Origin: Ehretia macrophylla
Lineage: Eukaryota; Streptophyta; Magnoliopsida; Boraginales; Ehretiaceae
Reading direction: 5' to 3'
Assembly (NCBI GenBank): GCA_037974665.1
Contig: CM075767.1
Coordinates: forward strand, 25,755,498-25,819,497
Length of the DNA stretch: 64,000 nucleotides
In this document: positions 1-9,402 of the stretch, in pieces
Numbering within the stretch: the stretch's first letter is position 1
How the letters are laid out: each line of letters opens with the position of its first letter
Notes under the pieces: model-generated
The model's input: only the letters and a program-made list of their open reading frames with translations
Told to the model about the DNA's origin: nothing
Databases searched by the model: none
Translations under genes and position numbers: made by a program

Positions 1-1005
1 CGACATAATAATGATTATGAACATCTTAGTTCAGCTACGATACAAGGTTTTTCAAAACTTCAACCAAAATAAGCCTTTAAACAACCTAAAATTTTCAACT
101 ACAATAAAATATGATATAAACTAATTACGAATCGATAAAAATGTTCTCTACGGTCTAATTACCAAGTTTTAGAAGTAATAATATAAAAAACAACAACAAT
201 GCATCCATTTTTAATGATGAACTAATTAATTACCAATTACGTATCCAAATTACGTATCGCGGTCTGTTCTGCCCGGGGTTCTGAAAATGGACCCTCAGGA
301 CCCTTGTGATGAGTCTTTACGAACACATCAAAATAGGTCACAGGTTCCCCACGTTCCTCTTCCTGAATTAGTGGGGCACAAAAACATACAATTGATAATT
401 GAAAAATAAGTCTACCTTTTCTGATAATTAGACAAATTTTGAAACATAAAGAAAAATTCAATACACACCTATCTCCTCTTAGCATCCGGATATGGGATAC
501 AACCTAAAAAGTGCGGTGACGGAGAATTGAGGCGATTTTTTGAATTTTGCTCAGAAATCGCAATCCATTCCGGAGTATCCCATTTCTCATTCAGTGATTC
601 CTATACAGAATCGCCGGTCCATTTTGGCTTCTTATCTTTGACACGACCCTTGTTGAAAAGATTTCAAATGCAATGTTGGGCTCTAGCGTTGAACACGCGT
701 TGAATAACAAGTTCATCATAAGGGAACCATTTGTATACTTTCTGTAATACAATAATATAAAGCTAATACATAGATATAACTTTATTATTAAAAAGTTGTG
801 CTATAATAATATGTACTTCGTACCTTAAATGTAGAGAACCATCTGTCTCGGATATCATTTGGAATATGTTTCCAACTGGGCCAGGCCTCGGTATACGCGA
901 CAGTTATAGTGTTTTTCAACTCTTTTGTTGCTCCATAAGGAATCCATCTACAATTTTCAAACAAAGTATGAATAAGTCATGGATCCGTGAATTTTGGTAC
1001 AATGG

Positions 1006-1008
<3 letters not shown>

Positions 1009-1046
<38 letters not shown>
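1009..1046. repeat. (TA)n microsatellite
   Basis: About 19 TA units lie in the intron of the CACTA-1 second gene. It creates a spurious Ile-Tyr reading frame. Confidence 0.95.
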
Positions 1047-1049
<3 letters not shown>

Positions 1050-1167
1050 TATATAAAATGGTATTAAGTAAATACTTACGCAGCACCATCAACCTGCAGA
1101 TACGTGCGCCAATCAATCTGCCACGCAATATAGACATGTGAACTGTCAAATCTATATCTCTGCCAAT

Positions 1168-1172
1168 CCTCA
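1168..1172. repeat. Target-site duplication of element A (left copy)
   Basis: CCTCA stands immediately before the TG of the left LTR and again immediately after the right LTR at 8707-8711. A 5 bp duplication is standard for Ty3/gypsy integrase. Confidence 0.95.
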
Positions 1173-3926
1173 TGGTAAGCCCCGCACAAGCCCTCATATG
1201 CATTTTATAGCATTTAATATATTTTTACATCATTTAACATGCATTGATAGCAATTAAGGTGCATTTACCTTGATTTACATGCATTTGCTTTGAAATACAC
1301 TCGTTAGCCTTGTTTAACGTGCATTTAAATTCAATTACACAACTTTGAGTAATTTAGGTAACGTAGATAATAATTAAATCATTTTACATATTTTTATATT
1401 GATTTATGTGCGTTTATCTTGAATTACATGCATTTGCATCGTTGTACGTACAATTATGTTAAATACGAGCATTTAAGTGTTTTAAGTGTCGTAGGAATTA
1501 ATTAACTACTACTAAGCTAAGACAAGCAACTAATTAGTCAAGATACAACTAAAATGGCAAACTAGCAGTACATAACATAGTTGGAGGGCAAGGTGGTCAT
1601 TTGGCATGTCAAAAATAATATCTCACCTAATAACACTATTCTCTCCCACACAAAATACACACAAACACACTCAACACACACAAAAACACTATACACACAC
1701 TCACATCAGAAACACATACAACACATAATCAGAAGAAGGGGAGAGAATAAAGAAGAGAGAAAAGAGAAAGAAGAAGAAGGAGAAGAAGAAGGAAGCATTT
1801 TTAAGCTAGAACAAGTAATCTTCAAGCTATTTCTTACATATACAAGCTTCTTCTAGGCCCATTTCTTGCATTGTCACTCAAGAACTAGGTGAGGGTTGTT
1901 TTCTTAAAAGTTTTCTAAAGCTATATTGAGCATGATTGTGATTATATATGTGTATTAGTCTTGCTATAGCTTGTATACAATAGCTTTGTTGATGAGAAGG
2001 TTGAGTATTTTTTGTTGTAGATTTAGGATTTTGAATTTGATTTTGGGTGTTTGTTGAATGTTGATGTGGGGTGATTTTGGTTGAATTAGAACCCTTGTAT
2101 GATGCCTAATAGCCACATTGAACTTGTTTGTATGTTGGTAGAAGGATTAGTTGTTGTATAGATGATTTGCGTAGAATTTGGGTGTTTCTCGTGCAGCTAT
2201 CTGGGCGTTACAGCCCCTATCCGGTCGCCCGAATAGAGGCCACAACGCCTTGTAGAAAACTCCCATCCGGGAGTTACATGCTTCATCCGGTCGACCGGAT
2301 GAAGGCTACAACACCCGGATGTTTGACAGCTCTGCGTAGTGATTTTGTGGAGGCCATATCTCACTCAATTTAACTCCGAATTGAGTTCTGTTTGATTCTA
2401 GAACTATCTACATTCGATAAGATTTGATTATAGACCAAAATCAGATTAATTGGAGTTTGTAAATATAGGAAAATTTACCTCCAAAGTTAGGCTAATGCAG
2501 AAGCGTTAACCAAATTGCAAGGATCTTGTTTTAGAGATTCCAGAAGCAACCAATGTCGGATTGAGGCACGGTCAAATGCGTTAGCACTATATCAAACCCT
2601 AGATTATTAAAATGGAATTTAATTGTGGTTTTATAGTATTTTCTTTATGTCATATGTCTAGCATGATCAATAATCATTTAGGAGCATTAATTGTGGTACT
2701 CTGAATGTTTATAAATGCAAGGTGTTCACATGTTTACTTGCTAAGCCATATGATATAAAATTGAACATGCTTGAATCGTGTAATTGCTCAGAATGCTTGA
2801 ATAAACTTGGCTCATGTATAAGTTTGAACATGTTTAGATTATGCTCAAATCATAAATATGCTTGCTTGTTATACGAGTTAGATCAACCTACTTTGTTGCC
2901 TCCCCTCTATGTTATTATTCATGTTATGGTTACAATGTTAACCACTACGGGCGCAATGGTTGCAACCACAATTATGGGTATAGTAGCGTTCGTTTCTCCT
3001 GGGTAGCATCGGGCTACTAGTCGGTCTCGACTACCATAGTCCCGGGTGGATATCCGGATATCACCTAATGTTTGGAGTTGGGGAAAAATGGATAAAGATT
3101 GAATCAAGGCCGGCCGTCTACAACAACTGCTAAGAAAACTATATCATTTGATATAAGGTAAACCTACCTTCGCTTGGGCACTTGAGGACCTCGGAGGGTA
3201 GAGTGATGTGCTATTGCTTGTTATTATTTCTTGTACTTATTTGCACTCATGCATATCATGTTTTCAAGAAAGGCTTTCCAAATGTTGAAATGTTTTCGAA
3301 AATCACCCGTGATCTTTAACCCTCGCTGAGCTAGTTGTAGCTCATTCCTCTTTCTTTACTATTTCAGGTGTTGTTAAGCCAGTATTGTGATGGAAAGCTC
3401 TAGTTCTTTGTTGAGTTGGATCTTCTGCCTTTTGTAATCCTACGTGATGTCATGATGTACCCTTTTATGTTATGTTATTATGTAATATAAATTGGAATAC
3501 TCGAAGGATTATAATTGTTCTTTTGGTGATGCAGGTTGTAAATAATTAGTTTATTGTTCTTTTGAGGTCTAGATGAAGTAGTTGAACCTAGATGATATAA
3601 TCTGAAGGATCTAGGTCTTGCAGATAAATATTCGTTAGTTGTAATTTTAATTATTAGTGATGAAGTTTGTATAATGCATTTATTTGAGGGAATCTTGTAA
3701 TAGGTAATGTAATTGTGGTATTAGCAACTTGGATGTTTAGTTCAAAGAAATTAGAGCTCGGGCTAATATATTTTGCCTTAGCGGACCTAAGAGGAGTGAT
3801 CTTCTTAAGCACGTGGCACCACGATCCCGGATTTTGAAGTCTACGTAAATTGAATGTAATCCTTCTTGTTTCATTAATGCAGTATCAGAGACTATTACAT
3901 TAACTAGGAAAATGGGATCGTGACAG
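1173..3926 (+). repeat. Element A 5' LTR (2754 bp)
   Basis: It starts TGGTAAGCCCC (TGTGAAGCCCC in the partner) and ends GTGACA, and aligns along its whole length with 5955-8706. It contains a CA/GA-rich stretch (1650-1800), a splice-donor-like CTAG/GTGAGG at 1889, a GGTAGC...GCTAC hairpin near 3002, a TGAGCTA/TAGCTCA hairpin at 3327-3344 and a TTTCAG acceptor-like site ending 3367. Open frames inside it recur in both LTRs only because the LTRs are copies, so I do not call them genes. Confidence 0.95.
3327..3344 (+). other. LTR hairpin TGAGCTA-GTTG-TAGCTCA (element A 5' LTR)
   Basis: A perfect 7 bp stem with a 4 nt loop, just upstream of a TTTCAG acceptor-like site. The same structure with different stem bases recurs in the LTRs of B (16418-16437, 23650-23669) and F (63599-63618), and in A's other LTR at 8108-8125. 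Confidence 0.7.
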
Positions 3927-3929
3927 AGT

Positions 3930-3941
3930 GGTATCAGAGCT
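3930..3941 (+). other. Primer-binding site of element A
   Basis: TGGTATCAGAGC follows the LTR by three bases and is complementary to the 3' end of plant initiator Met-tRNA, the usual primer for chromoviruses. Confidence 0.95.
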
Positions 3942-4658
3942 AGCCTATGCTAGCATAGTTCGGGTTTTGAATTTAGGTCTCTAGGTATATGTCTTGACTT
4001 GGAAATATTCTAATCATGTGCGTATGTCCATGAGACTTATGTGCTTACGTGTTACGTGTAATTTGCCCAATATGGCTTATGTGTTATATGTGCTTGTATG
4101 AATCTTATGTGCCTATCATGTCATAAATGCTTCTTGCTTATATGAAATCTATGTGCTTTGTTTTATGTGACGTGGTTTGCATACGTGAGTTGATCCATAG
4201 CTAATCTTTAAGGTCATAGATGGCTATAACAATAGACAATGATCAATCGGACTAGGTGGAAGTGATCTAGAGTTTGGATGGACTTAAGGCCATGGAAAAG
4301 TTGAAGCTTAGGAAACTCATAAGCTGAGATAGAAATCTTGGACTGTCAGGTAGTGGTTTTGCTGTGAACTTGTTTTGAGGGATGTGTGCATGTATTATGT
4401 CTAGAGTAAGCCAAATAGGGACCATGTGTTTTACGTAATCAACGTGACTATGGGATCCATGTGCACTCTATGCCCTAAGTGCTTGTTATGATTCAATTGC
4501 TTTCTTAATGCTAGGGTGCAGGTGCATATTAGTTGATTGATAACGTAGTATTATATAATAACATAACCATGCATAGGCTCATAGTTACTTTTTTGAAAAA
4601 TGATTATACGTGTATATATTTGCTTCTCATATAACATAGTTGCATATATACATATCAT

Positions 4659-5408
4659 ATGATGGGGTGCTTCCTTTGCAATAAATTAAGTATAGCCGAA
4701 AGAACTCTTGCAATGATGGGAAGACTCCGGAGGAATAAGTTCATGACTTTCAAACAAGGGGATTTGTCGGTTGTACAATATGAAGCCCGGTTTACTCAGT
4801 TGTCACACTATGCCCCAGGGATGGTATACACTACCGAAAAGAGGATCCAAAGGTTCATTCAAGGGCTGAGGTCAGAGATTCGAGATAACTTATCTCTTTT
4901 ACAATTCTCTACTTATGGAGAGGCCCTTTTCACAGCAAGAATAACGGAGAAATGGATGAAAGAGGAAGTGGCAGGGTCAAGTAAACCAATTTCAGTTCAG
5001 AAAACAAATGAACTACCTACTGAGAAGAGTTACAAGAGTGGTTTAGTTCCTTCTGTAGCTCAAGGCCCCTCTAGAGATAATATTGCTCGGGCTCTATGTT
5101 GTACTTATTGTAAACATAGAGGTCATGTGAAAGTTCACTGTTGGAGGAAATCGGGGAGATGTTTGGGCTGCGGTAGTGAGCAACACAAAGCCAAGCAATG
5201 CCCAATGCAGCGGAAGACACAAGAGCAGACCACAAGTGAAGGCACACAAGGCCAGGGTCAGAGTCAGAACCAGAAGGAACCAGTTGCTACAAGACTACAG
5301 CTTAGTACCACAATTACCCAACCCACTTGTGGCCCATCAAGGGGTAAGGCTATCTCTCAGCCTATTATATGTGATCACTGTAATAAGAAAGGGTACACTG
5401 AAGCCTAA
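4659..5408 (+). pseudogene. Element A partial gag with zinc knuckles
   Basis: An open frame of 249 codons begins in the middle of a Ty3/gypsy gag: the segment FMTFKQGDLSVVQYEARF matches the retrotransposon gag domain (compare [12 protein letters not shown] in element B). CCHC zinc knuckles follow (CTYCKHRGHVKVHC, then CLGCGSEQHKAKQC) and a third begins at CDHCNKKG but meets a TAA. After the stop the frame would continue as a further knuckle (CLRCGGDNHRAK) into a run of 17 A at 5462. The N-terminal third of a normal gag is missing and everything from protease onward is absent. The 730 bp between the primer site and this frame show no coding signal. Confidence 0.8.
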
Positions 5409-5461
5409 TGTTGGAAGAATTCTGGCAAATGCTTGCGATGCGGGGGTGACAACCATCGAGC

Positions 5462-5478
5462 AAAAAAAAAAAAAAAAA
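5462..5478 (+). repeat. (A)17 tract at the point where gag ends
   Basis: An uninterrupted run of 17 A directly follows the codons for the last zinc knuckle. Unrelated sequence follows it; no pol is present. Confidence 0.9.
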
Positions 5479-5539
5479 TTGTCCCAGATGGTAGATGAGA
5501 CATGCACAGACTTTTGGCAGCAATCGTGGTTAAAGGTAG

Positions 5540-5860
5540 ACTTTTATTTGTCACTTGGTATTCTTACTTGTTATTCAGATTTTATTTCAAGATTCTTCAT
5601 GGGTATTTTCTCTTGGTATTCTCGATGGTATTTTCATTTGGGGCTTCTATTTGGTATCTTCGGTTGGTATTCTTATCTAATATTCGGTATTCGCTATTAG
5701 TACTTTCTTTCGGTATCTGGTATTCGGCATTCTTGTTTGAGGTCTCCATTCGGTATCTCTATTCGGTATTCTATGTGGTATTCAATATTACAGTGGGACT
5801 TCTTGATCGCCAATATCTATACGGAGTTCTTAATTGGGTATCTTCATACTTCACCAGTGA
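5540..5860 (+). repeat. Degenerate TTCGGTATTC repeats
   Basis: Many short imperfect copies of GGTATTC / TTCGGTATC recur every 10-25 bases. This fills most of the space between the gag remnant and the purine tract. No coding signal is convincing here. Confidence 0.75.
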
Positions 5861-5941
5861 TCTCTTTATGTAATTTAATCAGAGTCGTTGCAGCTTATCG
5901 AAGAATTGTCAGATGAAGAATTGCGAGGGCACAATTCTGTT

Positions 5942-5954
5942 AAGGAGGGGAGGA
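5942..5954 (+). other. Polypurine tract of element A
   Basis: AAGGAGGGGAGGA abuts the TG of the 3' LTR, the expected plus-strand primer. Confidence 0.9.
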
Positions 5955-8706
5955 TGTGAAGCCCCGCACAAGGCCCTATATGCATTTTATAGCATTTCAT
6001 ATATTTTTACATCATTTAACATGCATTTATAGCAATTAAGGTGCATTTACCTTGATTTACATGCATTTGCTTTGAAATACGCTCGTTAGCCTCGTTTAAC
6101 GTGCATTTAAATTCAATTACGTAACTTTGAGTAATTTAGGTAACGTAGATAATAATTAAATCATGTTACATATTTTTATATTGATTTATGTGCGTTTATC
6201 TTGAATTACATGTTTTGCATCGTTGTACGTACAATTATGTTAAATACGTGCATTTAAGTGTTTTAAGTATCGTAGGAATTAATTAACTACTACTAAGCTA
6301 AGACAAGCAACTAATTAGTCAAGACACAACTAAAATGGCAAACTAGCAGTACATAACATAGTTGGAGGGCAAGGTGGTCATTTGGCATGTCAAAAATAAT
6401 ATCTCACCTAATAACACTATTCTTTCCCACTCAAAACACACACAAACACACTCAACACACACAAAAACACTACACATATACATACATCAGAAACATATAC
6501 AACACATAATCAGAAGAAGGGGAGAGAATAAAGAAGAGAGAAAAGAGAAAGAAGAAGAAGGAGAAGAAGATGGAAACATTTTTAAGCTAGAACAAGTCAT
6601 CTTCAAGCTATTTCTTGCATATACAAGCTTCTTCTAGGCCCATTTCTTGCATTGTCACTCAAGAACTAGGTGAGGGTTGTTTTCTTAAAAGTTTTCTAAA
6701 GCTATATTGAGCATGATTGTGATTATATATGTGTATTAGTCTTGCTATAGCTTGTATACAATAGCTTTGTTGATGAGAAGGTTGAGTATTTTGTGTTGTA
6801 GATTTAGGATTTTGAATTTGATTTTGGGTGTTTGTTGATTGTTGATGTGGGGTGGTTTTGGTTGAATTACAACCCTTGTATGATGCCTAATAGCCACATT
6901 GAACTTGTTTGTATGTTGGTAGAAGGATTGGTTGTTGTATAGATGATTTGGGTAGAATTTGGGTGTTTCCCGTGCAGCTATCTAGGCGTTACAGACCCTA
7001 TCCGGTTACCTGGATAGAGGTCACAACGCCCGGCAGAAAACTCCCATCCGGGCGTTACCTACTTTATCCGGTCGACCGGATGAAGGCTACAACGCCCGGA
7101 TGTTTGACAACTCTGCACAGTGATTTTGTGGAGGCCATATCTCACTCAATTTAACTCCGAATTGAGTTCCGTTTGATTGTAGAACTATCTACATTCAATA
7201 AGATTCGATTCTAGACCAAAATAAGATTAATTGGAGTTTGGGAAAATAGGAAAACTTACCTCCAAAGTTAGGCTAATGCAGAAGTGTTAACCAAATTGCA
7301 AGGATCTTGTTTTAGAGATTCCGGAAGCTACCGATGTCGGATTAAGGCACGATCAGATGCGTTAGCACCGTATCGAACCCTATATTATTAAAGTGGAATT
7401 TAATTGTGGTTTTATAGTATTTTATTGATGTCATATGTCTAGCATGATTAATAATCATTTAGAAGCATTAATTGTGGTACTATAAATGTTTATAAATGCA
7501 AGGTGTTCAAATGTTTACTTGCTAAGCCATATGATATAAACTTGAACATGCTTGAATCGTGTAATTTCTCAGAATGCTTGAATAAACTTGGCTCATGTAT
7601 AAGTTTGAACATGTTTAGATTATGCTCAAATCATGAATATGTTTGCTTGTTATATGGGTTAGAGCAACCTACTTTGGTGCCTCCCCTTTATATTATTATT
7701 CATGTTATGGTTACAATGTTAACCACTACAGGCGCAATGGTTGCAACCACAATTATGGGTATGGTAGCGTTCATTTCTCCTGGGTAGCATCGGGCTACCA
7801 ATCGGTCTCGACTACCATAGTCCCGCGTGGATATCCGGATATCACCTAATGTTTTGAGTTGTGGAAAAATGGATAAATATTGAATCAAGGCCGGCCGTCT
7901 ATAGCAACTGCTAAGAAAACTGTATCATTTGATATAAGGTAAACCTACCTTCGGTTGGGCCCTTGAGGACCTCGGAGGGTAGAGTGATGTGCTATTGCTT
8001 GTTATTATTTCTTGTACTTATTTGCACTCATGCATATCATGTTTTCAAGAAAGGCTTTCCAAATGTTGAAATGTTTTCGAAAACCACCCATGACCTTTAA
8101 CCCTCGTTGAGCTAGTTGTAGCTCATTCCTCTTTCTTTACTATTTTAGGTATTGTTAAGTCAGTCTTGGGATAGAAAGCTCCAGTTCCTTGTTGAGTTGG
8201 ATCTTCTGCCTTTTGTAATCCTATTTGATGTCATGATGTACCCTCTTATGTTATGTTATTATGTGATGTAAATTGGAATACTCGAAGGATTGTAATTGTT
8301 CTTTTGGTAATGCGGGTTGTAAATAATTATTTTATTGTTCTTTTGAGGTCTAGATGAAGTAGTTGAACCTAGATGATGTAATCTGAAGGATCTAAGTCTT
8401 GTAGATAAATATTCGTTAGTTGTAATTTTAATTATTAGTGTTGAAGTTTGTATAGTACATTTATTTGAGGGAATCTTGTAATAGGTAATATAACTGTAGT
8501 ATTTGCAACTTGGATGTTTAGTTCAAAGAAATTAGAGCTCGGGCTAGTATATTTTGCCTTAGCGGACCTAAGATGAGTGATATTCTTAAGCCCGTGACAG
8601 CACGATCCCGGATTTTGAAGTCTACGTAAATTGAATGTAATCCTTCTTGTTTCATTAATGCAGTATCAAAGACTATTACATTAACTAGGAAAATGGGATC
8701 TTGATA
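5955..8706 (+). repeat. Element A 3' LTR (2752 bp)
   Basis: It starts TGTGAAGCCCC and ends TTGATA, where the 5' LTR has GTGACA; CCTCA (8707-8711) follows. It carries the same internal landmarks as the 5' LTR: donor-like site at 6670, hairpin GGTAGC-ATCGG-GCTACC near 7783, hairpin 8108-8125, acceptor-like site ending 8148. The two LTRs differ at scattered single bases, so the insertion is not recent. Confidence 0.95.
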
Positions 8707-8711
8707 CCTCA

Positions 8712-9163
8712 AGTCCCTCATCCATCCTCTCAGGTGCATGCGATGTCTCTAGCCGCACAGGAGATAGCCTAGGGTGGGCCCTAGGATTGCTAACGGTGTC
8801 CTTTACTAGAGTATCCTTTAATCTATTTCGCAAAACAGATGTGGAGGCAGAGGCAGGGGATCCATCTCTTGTGGGCATCGGCGAGTGAGGCATCATCTAG
8901 CTTGATCCCGCAGAAGATGAGAATGAGCCACGACCAACAGACGTGTTTGTTCCCGTGGATCCACGGCCAGCTGATTGATGTCCTATTGTTGCTCCACGGA
9001 CAGTCAAGGCCGCTCTTGCAGTTGAACCTCTTGCAGCCGATTGCTGCCCTCCTAACTGGCTACGGCCAGCCGACATGCTTTGGCCTCCTGAATTCCCACC
9101 ACCCCGTAACGCCCCAGGTGCAATAAAACGTCTAAGCATGTTGCGATCTTCACCACTTGACAT
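8712..9163 (-). pseudogene. CACTA-1 second gene, first exon (5' part)
   Basis: The start MSSGEDRNMLRR is chosen because CACTA-2 has MGGGEDPSCKGK at the same place (56479), in both cases just after an ACAG acceptor-like site. The product is low-complexity and rich in Gly, Ser and Arg, with repeated GRGST segments, like the N terminus of TNPA-type proteins. There is a frameshift near 8900, after which the frame continues to ERMDEGLE. Element A then interrupts the exon, which resumes at 1172. Broken, but clearly homologous to 56479-57078. Confidence 0.75.
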
Positions 9164-9279
9164 GACTGTATTTGGCAAAAGACATATTCAATTTAACATA
9201 TAGACTAATAAAGATATATGTAATTTGAAAAACCATTCGTCTATTACATAACACATATATTTGTACAAAAACAAAATAA

Positions 9280-9363
9280 CTAAGCATCATATGCAGCATT
9301 ATCATCGGTATCGGCGTCATCATCATCGTCATCACCATCATCATCATCAAAATCATCATTACC

Positions 9364-9402
<39 letters not shown>

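Larger units (their letters stand above)
254..1172 (-). pseudogene. CACTA-1 second gene (TNPA/Ptta-like), internal exons
   Basis: This is the continuation, after element A, of the exon that begins at 9163. Exons I infer are 1080-1172 (ending at a GTAAGT donor), 824-947 (tryptophan-rich, with GAT-KEL and RDRWF-like segments), about 488-741 (begins after a CAG acceptor; contains KWTGDS and NRLNSPSP-like segments) and about 254-362 (contains FVKTHHKG and EPRAEQT). The last two resemble the plant transposase Ptta/En/Spm (Transposase_24) domain. CACTA-2 carries the counterparts at 57165-57288, 57384-57560 and 57664-57770 (e.g. KAHHKG, SRAEQT). In-frame stops occur in the third exon (after AQHCI and after TGDSV), and the donor after EQTA is ATACGT rather than GTACGT, so the gene is broken. 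In the CACTA family this protein binds subterminal repeats in the nucleus; that role is inferred. Confidence 0.8.
1173..8706 (+). mobile_element. Element A: gag-only, non-autonomous Ty3/gypsy LTR retrotransposon
   Basis: The element is 7.5 kb, of which two LTRs of about 2.75 kb make up nearly three quarters. The internal region is only 2.0 kb and holds a tRNA primer site, a partial gag with zinc knuckles, a short TTCGGTATTC-like repeat region and a purine tract; no protease, reverse transcriptase or integrase is present. It lies inside an exon of the CACTA-1 second gene. Its architecture matches what has been called TR-GAG elements (terminal-repeat retrotransposons with a GAG domain), and mobilisation must have depended on enzymes from a relative. 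A solo LTR of the same family sits at 43750-46706. Confidence 0.9.

Noticed and set aside
1581-1856. Open frame of 91 codons that recurs almost unchanged at 6362-6637
   Set aside because: Both lie at the same place in the two LTRs of element A; the repetition is the LTR copy itself, and the product is low-complexity (His/Thr then Glu/Lys).
2722-3006. Frames of 81 and 94 codons recurring in both LTRs of A (2128, 2722; 6909, 7503)
   Set aside because: LTR copies again; changes between copies hit all codon positions and there is no family resemblance.
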